From contig LNEM01000021.1 in the NCBI GenBank assembly GCA_001464955.1, positions 62,001-126,000 on the forward strand: a DNA stretch of 64,000 bases. The letters are read 5' to 3'. The position numbers and the translations under genes were made by a program. This document shows, piece by piece, positions 1 through 8,081 of this stretch. This DNA comes from Rhizobiales bacterium Ga0077537. GTDB lineage: Bacteria > Pseudomonadota > Alphaproteobacteria > Rhizobiales > Hyphomicrobiaceae. The first letter of the stretch is position 1; each line of letters opens with the position of its first letter. The notes beneath the pieces were generated by a model. It did no database searches. It was not told the DNA's origin and saw nothing but the letters and a program-made list of their open reading frames with translations.

Positions 1-1
1 C

Positions 2-823
2 GACAACGTGTCGATGTGGTTCTACGAGCGCGGCTGGCAGGGCATCGTCGTCGAGCCGCAGACGGCGCTGGCGCGCCTCTACCCGCGCGTCCGCCCCCGC
101 GACACGGTGTTCGAGGGGCTTGTCGGACGCACCTCGGGGACAGCAGATCTGCATGTGTTCCCGCGGCTTCACGGCCTCTCGACGACCGTCGGCGCCAACG
201 CCGAGCGCTCGCAGGTCCACGGCGACACGTTCCGCACCGTCACCCTGCCCATGTTGACCCTCGCCGACCTCTGCGAGCGCCACGGCGTCGATCGCATCGA
301 TTTCCTGAAGATCGATGTCGAGGGCGCCGAAGCCGACGTTCTCGCCGGCAACGACTGGACGCGCTTCCGCCCGAAGATCGTGGTTGCGGAAGCGATCGAC
401 CCCGCGACCAACGCGCCGGCCCACGCCGCCTGGGAGCCGATCCTCCTCGGCGCCGGGTATGTCTTCCGCCTCGACGACACGCTGAACCGCTTCTACGTGG
501 CCGGCGAGTGCGCCGACGTGCTTGCCCGCCTGCCCGCCGAGCGCGGCGACTGGGCCGCCGTCACGCACATGTACGAGATCGGCAAGGCGCCCGTGAACGA
601 AGCCCACCCTGAGCATGGGCTCGCGAGCGAGCTGGCGCGAGGCTTGTGGGCGAGCCTGCCCTATCTGCCGACGGAACTTCTGTCGCGGCTGCTGGCGACG
701 GCCCGCGGCCTCGATCCGGCATCCCCGGAAGCCACCGCGATCGCCGCCGGTCTCACGACCGAGGAGATGCGCGCCGCCCTCGCACGGATCGCCTGTGGCT
801 ACGACGGCGGCCAGCTCGGATGA
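2..823 (+). CDS. FkbM-family methyltransferase, 5' end outside window
   Basis: The frame is open from the first base, and the family normally has further sequence before the segment that begins SMWFYERGW, so the gene starts upstream of the window. The visible part carries the FkbM signature: GIVVEPQ (the S-adenosylmethionine-binding acidic loop) and, about 80 residues on, DFLKIDVEGAEADVL, where the Asp and Glu are the usual motif residues. FkbM enzymes O-methylate sugars or small molecules, often surface polysaccharide. The last 80 residues or so, after KAPVNEAHPEHG, look like an accessory extension of unknown role. The substrate cannot be inferred. It is convergent with the next gene and only 6 bases away. 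Confidence 0.85.
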   Translation, partial: DNVSMWFYERGWQGIVVEPQTALARLYPRVRPRDTVFEGLVGRTSGTADLHVFPRLHGLSTTVGANAERSQVHGDTFRTVTLPMLTLADLCERHGVDRIDFLKIDVEGAEADVLAGNDWTRFRPKIVVAEAIDPATNAPAHAAWEPILLGAGYVFRLDDTLNRFYVAGECADVLARLPAERGDWAAVTHMYEIGKAPVNEAHPEHGLASELARGLWASLPYLPTELLSRLLATARGLDPASPEATAIAAGLTTEEMRAALARIACGYDGGQLG

Positions 824-829
824 GGGGCC

Positions 830-1315
830 TCACCGCCCCGGCCGCGCCCGCTTGCCCCACTCGTAGAAGATGATGGCGACGGCATAGAACGCGACATCGG
901 CGACGAGCTTGCCGATGACGATGCCGGCCCCTGTCGAGCCCGTCAGCTTGATCGCTGCATACATGGCTCCCGGCCGGACAACGAAACTGTCGAGCGCCTC
1001 GGCGATCCCGAATTCCCAGACGAGACGCCGCAGTGCCTGCCAGAGGCGCGCGCCGGCCCCCAGCTCCGGTGTTTCGGCCGCGCCAGCGCGCAACTCGCGG
1101 GCCAGTGCGAAACCGTAGTAGCCGACGTTCTCGGCCCAGGTTCCCGCGAACGCGATTGCCCCCGTGTTGCTGGTGAGCGCGGCGGCCGCGAGCCCGCCGA
1201 CGAGCGCCGTCGCGGTCGCCGCGATCTCGAGCGGCAGATACCGTCGAAGCCAATGTCCGACGCGCCCGCGCGCCCCTGGCGACGGAGCGGCCGGCGGCGC
1301 TTCTGGTGACGGCAT
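830..1315 (-). CDS. small conserved membrane protein of unknown function
   Basis: A 161-residue protein with a short Pro/Ala-rich N-terminus and about three to four hydrophobic segments (LEIAATATALVGGLAAAAL, the stretch around TGAIAFAGTW, AGIVIGKLVADVAFYAVAII). Its charged end WGKRARPGR is probably cytoplasmic. The motif EFGIAEALDSFVVRPGAMY between helices looks like the conserved part of an uncharacterised membrane family. Its ATG lies 1 base after the TGA of the dehydrogenase upstream, so the two are almost certainly translated together. That suggests a role with that enzyme, for example in transport or localisation, but the sequence does not show one. Confidence 0.7.
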   Translation of the reverse strand: MPSPEAPPAAPSPGARGRVGHWLRRYLPLEIAATATALVGGLAAAALTSNTGAIAFAGTWAENVGYYGFALARELRAGAAETPELGAGARLWQALRRLVWEFGIAEALDSFVVRPGAMYAAIKLTGSTGAGIVIGKLVADVAFYAVAIIFYEWGKRARPGR

Positions 1316-1316
1316 G

Positions 1317-2657
1317 TCAGTCGCCGATCATCTCGTCCTGCAGACGGCGCACGCGCGCGATATGTGAGCCTTCCGGCAGTTCCACCGCATCCCACGTGAT
1401 CACGGTGCCCTTCTCGACCGGCTTCACGATCCGCGCGCCCTGCGCGAGGCCGATCGGCAGAGCCCGCCGCGCCCGCGCATCCGGTCGGGTCAGGGCGTAG
1501 CCGCGATAAAGGTATTCGCCGATCCGGCCGAGCACGTCGCCGGGCTTCAGCGCGCATTTCGCGAGACAGGCCACCTCGGCCACCGGTTTGGCGAGAGCGT
1601 GCATGTGGCTCTCGTGATGGATCGCCGCCGCCGCCGCCGACAGCGGCACCTCGAGGCTGGTCAGATGGTAGGGCCGGTAGAACGTGTAGTAGGGCCCGGG
1701 CCCGAGATGCAGGTCGTTCATCCGTTCGCGAAGCCGGGGGTGCGCCATTTCCGCGATGCAGAAGACGCCGGGCGCCACGTCCTTGGCGAGCGAAAAGTCC
1801 ACGCAGCCCTTCTTCGAAAGGACGCCGCCGTCCTCCTTCGGGCAGAAATAGTTCTGCAGCTCGGCCCGCGGCGCCACCGGCCCGTGCATGCCGGGCACAT
1901 CGGGGACGAGGCCGGTCGCGTTGGCGATCGCCACCATCTCGACCATGGTCTTGGTGCCGTCGACGAATTCGACGAGCATGCGCGGGTTCATGTTCCGCCG
2001 CAGCGCCTCCTCGCGATGATCGTCCGGCGTCGCATCGACGTTGAAGGCGTTGTTCTTGCCCTTTCCGGCGGCCACCACGGGATAGCCGAGCGTGCGGACG
2101 AAGCGGATCAGCTCCATCGTCGACGTCGGCTCGTCGCCCGCGCCGAGCGTGTAGACGACGCCGGCCCGTCGCGCCGCATCGGCGAGATAGGAGCCGACGG
2201 TGATGTCGGCCTCGACGTTCATCATCACGATGTGCTTGCGCGCCTCGATGGCGGTCAGCGCGACGAGCGCTCCCGCGTTGGGATTGCCGGTCGCATCGAT
2301 GACGACATCGACTTCGGGAGCCCGGCAGACGAGATCAGGCGATTGCACGGCCGCGAGCCGTCCGCGCGCGATGGCCTGCGAAACATCGGCCGGACGCGCC
2401 ACCACCTCGGGCTTCCGGCATCGCGCGCCGGCCATCGCATAGCCGGTCTCGATGCGTTCGGGCGTCGAATCGCACGCGGCCACCACGTCGATGCCCGCCA
2501 TCATGGCGATCTGCACCAGAAGATCCGTGCCCATCTGTCCGGCGCCGATGAGACCGACGCGCACCGGACGACCATGCCGCTCGCGCAGCTCCAGCGCCTC
2601 CGCCAGCGCCATCCGCCCCGCCGCAGCCAGCACGTCCGTCCCGCCATCTGCGGACAT
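1317..2657 (-). CDS. homoserine-dehydrogenase-like NAD(P)-dependent oxidoreductase with C-terminal SAF domain
   Basis: A 446-residue protein. Residues 33-43 (RVGLIGAGQMG) are a Rossmann dinucleotide-binding motif, followed by VVIDATGNPNAG and HIVMMNVEADITVG typical of the predicted homoserine-dehydrogenase group COG4091. The last 70 residues or so (LPIGLAQGARIVKPVEKGTVITWDAV begins this part) form a SAF domain. Relatives act on branched or C4 sugar acids, but the substrate here is unknown. The start was placed at MSADGG because GGGAGG lies 5 bases before that ATG. A longer reading beginning MMWIKTAK lacks such a site. It is the first gene of a pair with the small membrane protein downstream. 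Confidence 0.8.
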   Translation of the reverse strand: MSADGGTDVLAAAGRMALAEALELRERHGRPVRVGLIGAGQMGTDLLVQIAMMAGIDVVAACDSTPERIETGYAMAGARCRKPEVVARPADVSQAIARGRLAAVQSPDLVCRAPEVDVVIDATGNPNAGALVALTAIEARKHIVMMNVEADITVGSYLADAARRAGVVYTLGAGDEPTSTMELIRFVRTLGYPVVAAGKGKNNAFNVDATPDDHREEALRRNMNPRMLVEFVDGTKTMVEMVAIANATGLVPDVPGMHGPVAPRAELQNYFCPKEDGGVLSKKGCVDFSLAKDVAPGVFCIAEMAHPRLRERMNDLHLGPGPYYTFYRPYHLTSLEVPLSAAAAAIHHESHMHALAKPVAEVACLAKCALKPGDVLGRIGEYLYRGYALTRPDARARRALPIGLAQGARIVKPVEKGTVITWDAVELPEGSHIARVRRLQDEMIGD

Positions 2658-2768
2658 TGGGCCTCCCTTCGCCGTCTTGATCCACATCAAAGACGAAACA
2701 CAGAGGTCGCCCCCCCGTCAACCTGTGATCCTACGCGGCCGGACGCGGCCATCGCCCCGACCGTCTCG

Positions 2769-3542
2769 TCAAACCATGGCCCGCATGATGAGCAGCGCTA
2801 GCGCATTGTTCAGCGCATGCACCGCGACGGCGGGCCAGACACTTCCCGACCACGCCCGGATCCACGCGAACGCCATGCCGACGGCGAAGATCACGATCTG
2901 GCCGTCTACTCCGTATTGCAAATGCAGCAACGCGAATGCGGCACTGGCGAGCCCGGCCCCCGCCCAGAACCCGATCACGGTGCCTTCGAGCGTGCGCGAG
3001 AGAACGCCGCGAAAGAGCAGTTCCTCGGTAAGCCCCGCCATAACCACCGTCGCGAGGAACAGAAGCCACATGCGATCCGAGCGGACGAGTTCCGTGAACG
3101 GCCCGGCATCGCGGGGCACCTGGGGACCGACGACACCGGCCGCCACCATCGTGGCGCCGATCTTGACGGCAAACAGGATGCCGACGGCCGCGAGCCACTG
3201 CTGCCCGCTGAGCCCCGCCGGCGTGAGGTTGAGCGCCGCCCGCCGGTCGGAATGCCAGATGCCGGCCAGGCTCCAGATCAGCACGGCCTGCAGCATCTGC
3301 GCGAAAAGCTGGATCGGCACCAGCACCTCGGCGCTGCCCGGCGACGGCACGTCGAGACGTTCGGATACATCGAGGCTCGCGTACCACGCCCCGTGCCACG
3401 TCTGCATGAGGAACGCCGCCAGCATCGAGACGGCCATGATGACCGCAACGAACGCCACGGCCCCGACGACACTCCACCGGCCGTCCGGCTGCGTCCGCAA
3501 CGGCACGATGGGAACCGATGTCATCGGATGTATCTGCGTCAT
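2769..3542 (-). CDS. CPBP-family intramembrane metalloprotease
   Basis: A 257-residue multi-pass membrane protein. The three motifs of the CPBP (Abi/CaaX protease-like) family are present: EELLFRG with the Glu pair at about residues 173-174, FALLH with His near 207, and HALNN with His near 242 and Asn near 245. Together these form the predicted zinc site inside the membrane. Bacterial members cleave membrane substrates or act in immunity and stress, and the substrate here is unknown. The start MTQIHP is chosen because GGAG lies 6 bases upstream. It sits between valS and the dehydrogenase with no obvious functional link. Confidence 0.85.
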   Translation of the reverse strand: MTQIHPMTSVPIVPLRTQPDGRWSVVGAVAFVAVIMAVSMLAAFLMQTWHGAWYASLDVSERLDVPSPGSAEVLVPIQLFAQMLQAVLIWSLAGIWHSDRRAALNLTPAGLSGQQWLAAVGILFAVKIGATMVAAGVVGPQVPRDAGPFTELVRSDRMWLLFLATVVMAGLTEELLFRGVLSRTLEGTVIGFWAGAGLASAAFALLHLQYGVDGQIVIFAVGMAFAWIRAWSGSVWPAVAVHALNNALALLIMRAMV

Positions 3543-3597
3543 ACCGCTCCATCTGGACGGGCAGGCCGCCAGGCGGCGGCCACCGTGCAACCGGATA

Positions 3598-6414
3598 TCA
3601 AGCGCCGCCGAGCCGCCCGAGGGCCGCCGTCAGTTTCTGGCCCTTGCTTTCCCACTCGACCTGCCGCTCGCGCAGTTCCTCGACCACGTCGTCCGGCGCC
3701 CGCGCCATGAACTGAGGGTTCCCGAGCCGATCCGTCACCTTCTTCACCTCGGCCTCGACCTTGGCGATCTCTTTCTTGATGCGGGCGGTCTCGGCCGCCA
3801 TGTCGATGACACCAGCGAGCCCGAGGGCCGCCGTCGTATCGCCAACGACGACCTGCGCCGATCCCGTCGGCGCCGTCGCCGCGAAGCTGATGCTCTCGAG
3901 CCGCGCGAGACGCACGATCGTGTCGTGATGGCGACCGATACGGGCCTTGGCCGTCTCGCCGGCGTCGATCAGCACGAGCGGCACCTTGGCGCCCGCCGGC
4001 ACGTTCATCTCCGAACGCACCGAGCGCACCTCTGAAATGAGCGCCACCACCCAGCCGATCTCGCTGTCGGCTCCGGGATCGGCGAGGCCGGACAGCTCCG
4101 GCCATGCCGAGAGCGCCAGCAGCGCCGGGCGCGGCGAACCTTCGGCGGCCGTCTTGGCCCACAGTTCCTCCGTGATGAACGGCATGAACGGATGCAGCAG
4201 CGGCAGGATCTGATCCATGACCCACGCCGTCATGGCGCGCGTCTCGGCCTTTGCGTCAGCCTTCGGTTGCCCACCAGCAACCGGCGTCGCCGCCTCATCC
4301 TCCCCGCCGGCGAGGATCGGCTTCGTCAGCTCGAGATACCAGTCGCAGTACGTGCCCCAGACAAACTCGTAGGCCGCCGTCGCCGCCTCGTTGAACTTGT
4401 AGCCCTCGATGGCCGTGGTGACGGCGCGCACCGCCCGCTCCGTCTCGCCCGCGATCCAGCGGTTGACGGTGTGCTGCGCCGATTTCGGATCGAACCCGTC
4501 GACGCGCCGGCAGTCGTTCATCTCGGCGAAGCGGGCCGCGTTCCAGATCTTGGTCGCGAAATTGCGATAGCCCTCGACGCGCTGCTTCGAGAGCCTGACG
4601 TTGCGCCCCTGCGCCGTCATGGCGGTGAGCGTGAACCGCAAGGCGTCCGCGCCGTAGACATCTATCAGCTCCAGAGGGTCCATGACGTTCCCCTTGGTCT
4701 TCGACATCTTCTGGCCCTTCTCGTCGAGAACGAGGCCGTGGATGTAGACGTCGTGGAACGGCACCGCCTTCATGAAGTGCATGCCGGACATCATCATCCG
4801 GGCGACCCAGAAGAAGATGATGTCGAAGCCCGTCACCAGCACGCTCGTCGGATAGAAGCGCTCGACCTCCTTCGTCTGCTCCGGCCAGCCGAGCGTCGAG
4901 AACGGCCACAGCGCTGACGAGAACCACGTGTCGAGCACGTCGGGATCGCGATGCAGCGCGACCCGCGTGCCGTAGTGGCTCTCCGCCGCCTCCAACGCGA
5001 GATTCTCCGTCTCCGCGACGAACACCTCGCCGTCAGGCCCATACCACGCCGGGATCTGGTGGCCCCACCAGAGCTGGCGCGAGATGCACCACGGCTGGAT
5101 GTTCTCTAGCCAGCGGAAATAATCGTTGGCGTACTTCTCGGGGACGAAGCGTGTATCGCCCTTCCGCACGGCCTCCAGCGCCGGCCTGGCGAGCGTCGCC
5201 GCATCGACGTACCACTGGTCGGTGAGCCACGGCTCCACGATCGCGTCGCCACGCTGCGCGTGCGGCACGGCGTGCGTCGTCACCTCGATCTTCTCGAGCA
5301 TGCCGAGCGCATGCAGATCCTCGACGATGCGTTTGCGCGCCTCGAACCGGTCGAGCCCGCGATAAAGCTCCGGCACGCCGTCATTGAGACGACCGCGCGC
5401 GTCGAGGATGTTGATCACCTCGAGCTTGCAGCGCTTGCCGACGTCCCAGTCGTTGAAATCGTGCGCCGGCGTGATCTTGACTGCGCCCGTCCCCTTCTCG
5501 GGATCGGCATAGGTATCGCCGACGATCGGGATCTCGCGGCCGACGAGCGGCAGCACGCACGTCTTGCCGATGAGATGGGCGAGCCGCGGGTTCTCCGGAT
5601 GGATGGCGACGCCCGTATCGCCAAGCATCGTCTCCGGCCGCGTGGTGCCGACCATGAGGTACGTCGCCGGATCGTCGGCGTCGTAGGTCACGCCCGCCAG
5701 CGGATAGCGGATCGTATACATGTGCCCGCTCGGATCGCGATCGAGCACCTTGGCGAGCGTGCCCGCGTTGAACGAGACGAGATTGCCGTCCTTGTCGATC
5801 TGCCCCCGGAACCACTTGTAGGACCCGGTGTGCTCGCGCGGCTCCACCTCAAGATCGGACACCGCCGACTGGAACTCCGGGTCCCAGTTCACGAGCCGCT
5901 TGTCGCGATAGATCAGGCCCGCCTTGTGCAGCTCGACGAACACCTTGAGCACGGCCTTCGACAGGCCCTCGTCCATCGTGAACCGCTCGCGGCTCCAGTC
6001 GCACGATGCGCCGAGCCGCTTGAGCTGGTTCTGGATCGTCCCGCCCGACTGGGCCTTCCACGCCCACACTTTCTCGATGAACGCCTCACGCCCGAGCGAC
6101 TTGTAGTCGATCTGCTGCTCGGCGAGCTGGCGCGACACGACAAGCTGCGTCGCGATGCCGGCGTGGTCGGTACCGGGCTGCCAGAGCACGTCTTTCCCGC
6201 GCAGCCGCTCGAACCGGCAGAGCACGTCCTGCAGCGTATTGTTGAGCGCGTGCCCCATGTGCAGCGAGCCGGTCACGTTCGGCGGCGGGATCACGATGCA
6301 GTAGCTGGCGGCGCCGGCGCGCTCGGGCCGGCCGGCGCGGAAGGCCCCCTCGGCTTCCCAGTCGGCGTGGATGCGGGCCTCGATCTCGGCCGGCTGATAG
6401 GTTTTCTCGAGCAT
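3598..6414 (-). CDS. valS: valine--tRNA ligase
   Basis: A class I aminoacyl-tRNA synthetase charging tRNA-Val in the cytoplasm. At 938 residues it has the usual family length. The HIGH-type signature is PPPNVTGSLHMGHALNN at about residues 43-59, and the KMSKS-type loop is KMSKTKGN at about residue 569. Between them lies the editing domain, which contains TTRPETMLGDT. The anticodon-binding domain follows, and the C-terminal arm (IDMAAETARIKKEIAKVEAE onward) is the expected tRNA-binding coiled coil. It is the last gene of the conserved tolC-popZ-valS order. A hairpin followed by a T-rich tract lies just upstream of its start (see 6432-6469). No strong ribosome binding site is visible. Confidence 0.98.
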   Translation of the reverse strand: MLEKTYQPAEIEARIHADWEAEGAFRAGRPERAGAASYCIVIPPPNVTGSLHMGHALNNTLQDVLCRFERLRGKDVLWQPGTDHAGIATQLVVSRQLAEQQIDYKSLGREAFIEKVWAWKAQSGGTIQNQLKRLGASCDWSRERFTMDEGLSKAVLKVFVELHKAGLIYRDKRLVNWDPEFQSAVSDLEVEPREHTGSYKWFRGQIDKDGNLVSFNAGTLAKVLDRDPSGHMYTIRYPLAGVTYDADDPATYLMVGTTRPETMLGDTGVAIHPENPRLAHLIGKTCVLPLVGREIPIVGDTYADPEKGTGAVKITPAHDFNDWDVGKRCKLEVINILDARGRLNDGVPELYRGLDRFEARKRIVEDLHALGMLEKIEVTTHAVPHAQRGDAIVEPWLTDQWYVDAATLARPALEAVRKGDTRFVPEKYANDYFRWLENIQPWCISRQLWWGHQIPAWYGPDGEVFVAETENLALEAAESHYGTRVALHRDPDVLDTWFSSALWPFSTLGWPEQTKEVERFYPTSVLVTGFDIIFFWVARMMMSGMHFMKAVPFHDVYIHGLVLDEKGQKMSKTKGNVMDPLELIDVYGADALRFTLTAMTAQGRNVRLSKQRVEGYRNFATKIWNAARFAEMNDCRRVDGFDPKSAQHTVNRWIAGETERAVRAVTTAIEGYKFNEAATAAYEFVWGTYCDWYLELTKPILAGGEDEAATPVAGGQPKADAKAETRAMTAWVMDQILPLLHPFMPFITEELWAKTAAEGSPRPALLALSAWPELSGLADPGADSEIGWVVALISEVRSVRSEMNVPAGAKVPLVLIDAGETAKARIGRHHDTIVRLARLESISFAATAPTGSAQVVVGDTTAALGLAGVIDMAAETARIKKEIAKVEAEVKKVTDRLGNPQFMARAPDDVVEELRERQVEWESKGQKLTAALGRLGGA

Positions 6415-6431
6415 GACGGCAGCGGGCTTTC

Positions 6432-6469
6432 ACAAAAGGAAAATGGCCCGGCGGTGGTACGCGCGGGCC
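6432..6469 (-). terminator. intrinsic-terminator-like hairpin between popZ and valS
   Basis: Read on the minus strand, GGCCCG (6469-6464) pairs with CGGGCC (6450-6445) and is followed directly by ATTTTCCTTTT. This resembles an intrinsic terminator for popZ. Only 17 bases separate its tail from the valS start codon, too little for a promoter. It must therefore be leaky, or be an attenuator, if valS is transcribed from upstream. Confidence 0.5.
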
Positions 6470-6503
6470 GGACAGGGTGTCAACAATCGAGCGCTGGACC
6501 AGT

Positions 6504-7784
6504 CTAGTGCTTCGGCTTGTCGTCGCCGGCCTTCACCGAATTGGCAAGCTCGATGCGGAGCGCTTTCTCGACCATGCGCGGCATGTTGTCGTCGAGCCAT
6601 TGCCGCAGCATCGGCCGCAGCAGGTCGACGACGGTATCCTCGAGCGTCCGCACGCCGTGTGCGGCCGCTCCGTTCATGACAAGATCACCGGTTGCCGTGG
6701 CCCCAGTCTTGACGGCAGCCGGCTTGACCGTGAGCACCGTCGGCTTCGGGACCGTCGGCACGGCCGCGTCGAAGCTCACCTGTTGAGCTGCCGGAGGAAC
6801 GGGATCCACCTGCGGCGCGGCAGGCTGGCTTGCAGCCATGGTGACAGCGGCCTCGGCAAGCGGTGCGACGGCGTCGACCACCGCCGCGCTTGTCGCCGAT
6901 GGGCTCGTACCGGCATCATCGGCGATCGCCGAAGGTGGCGCCATCGGGCCAACCGGCGCAGGACGAGCGTCCGTCGTCTCACCGGCCGTGGCGATCGCCT
7001 TTGCAGACGCTGCCACTGCGGCACTGGCTGCACCCGGGCTTTTCGCGGACATCGCGGCCGGAGCGGCGTCGCCCTGTGGCTTCGCCGCTTCGGTGGTGAA
7101 CGACGCAGATGTGACCTTGCGCGCCGGTTCGTCGCTCGTCGGCACCACGATCGGATCGAGACCCGCCGGCGTCGGCCGTATATCCGGGAAGAGGGAACCT
7201 GGACGCGGTCCAGCGGGCGCGACAGCCTGGGCGCTCTTCGAGGTTGCCTCGGACGCCGGCTTGCCGTTGATCGGTGCGGAAGACGAAGGCCGCGCGCTCC
7301 ACTCCGGGATGCGGCCCGACGCCGGCCCTTTCACGCCGTTGGCGTGTGAAGGTGATAGCTGCGAACCGATCGCGGCCTCGCGCTGCGGTACGATCTCACC
7401 GAATGCCGACGACCCTCCGGCATTCGCCTGAGAACCGAAAAAGGGCTGCGCTGGCTCCCGCTGCGGCACAGCCAGCGCCTCGGGAGCGGGAGCTGTCGGC
7501 TTGGCCGTCGCACCCGGAAAGAGCCACGAGGGCACGGCCCGCCCATTGGCCGCATGCTCCGATGACGCGCTGCCGGTCGTCGCCCCGTCCCCTTCGAGGC
7601 CGAGCACGTCGTCGATCGATGACTTCCTGGCGCCGAGCCCGGCGGCAGCAGGCGACTCGGGCGCGACAGGAGCTGGCGGCACGGCTGGGCGCTTTCCGGT
7701 CGGCGGATCGTCGGCGATGATCTTGCGGATCGACGCAAGAATCTCGTCCATGCTCGGTTCGCCGGCCTTGCCCGCGTTCGCCAT
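6504..7784 (-). CDS. popZ: polar organising protein PopZ (DUF2497), long-linker form
   Basis: PopZ self-assembles into a pole-localised condensate that anchors chromosome origins and cell-cycle regulators in alphaproteobacteria. The diagnostic N-terminal helix is at residues 11-28 (SMDEILASIRKIIADDPP). The C-terminal oligomerisation region is the last 50 residues or so (LEDTVVDLLRPMLRQWLDDN and the helix that follows). Between them is an unusually long, low-complexity linker of about 330 residues rich in Ala, Pro, Ser and Thr. The protein is 426 residues, against about 177 for the Caulobacter protein. The tolC-popZ-valS order matches that of other alphaproteobacteria, which supports the call. 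Confidence 0.93.
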   Translation of the reverse strand: MANAGKAGEPSMDEILASIRKIIADDPPTGKRPAVPPAPVAPESPAAAGLGARKSSIDDVLGLEGDGATTGSASSEHAANGRAVPSWLFPGATAKPTAPAPEALAVPQREPAQPFFGSQANAGGSSAFGEIVPQREAAIGSQLSPSHANGVKGPASGRIPEWSARPSSSAPINGKPASEATSKSAQAVAPAGPRPGSLFPDIRPTPAGLDPIVVPTSDEPARKVTSASFTTEAAKPQGDAAPAAMSAKSPGAASAAVAASAKAIATAGETTDARPAPVGPMAPPSAIADDAGTSPSATSAAVVDAVAPLAEAAVTMAASQPAAPQVDPVPPAAQQVSFDAAVPTVPKPTVLTVKPAAVKTGATATGDLVMNGAAAHGVRTLEDTVVDLLRPMLRQWLDDNMPRMVEKALRIELANSVKAGDDKPKH

Positions 7785-8016
7785 GTCTCTTCCGCTCCCC
7801 TTCTCGTCCGCGCGGCATCTGCCCGCAGTTGCCGCCCGAAAGGCTCGAACCGTAGATTTGAGTAGGGTGGTACCGTGCTACGATCCGCGCCGCAACGCGC
7901 CGACACGCGCCATCCACCGTTCTCGCCGTACGAAACCGCTGATCCCGCACCACTCGAGGTTGGGTTAGCCGCGCTTCACGGCAATCCGATGGCAAGGACG
8001 CGTGCAGTCTCAGCTC

Positions 8017-8054
8017 TGGAAAAGCAAGAACCGGAGCAGCGACTACTCCGGTTC
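8017..8054 (-). terminator. intrinsic terminator after the first tolC gene
   Basis: Two perfect 9-base arms (GAACCGGAG at 8028-8036, CTCCGGTTC at 8046-8054) with a 9-base loop. On the minus strand they are followed by TTGCTTTTCC. The hairpin sits 27 bases past the tolC stop, where transcription of tolC would be expected to end. Confidence 0.65.
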
Positions 8055-8081
8055 GCATGATCGGCGGTCGTCGGGTCGCGG

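Noticed and set aside
1599-2801. A 400-codon plus-strand frame opposite the SAF-domain dehydrogenase
   Set aside because: His/Arg-rich antisense frame with no recognisable domain. The minus-strand gene has a ribosome site and a Rossmann motif.
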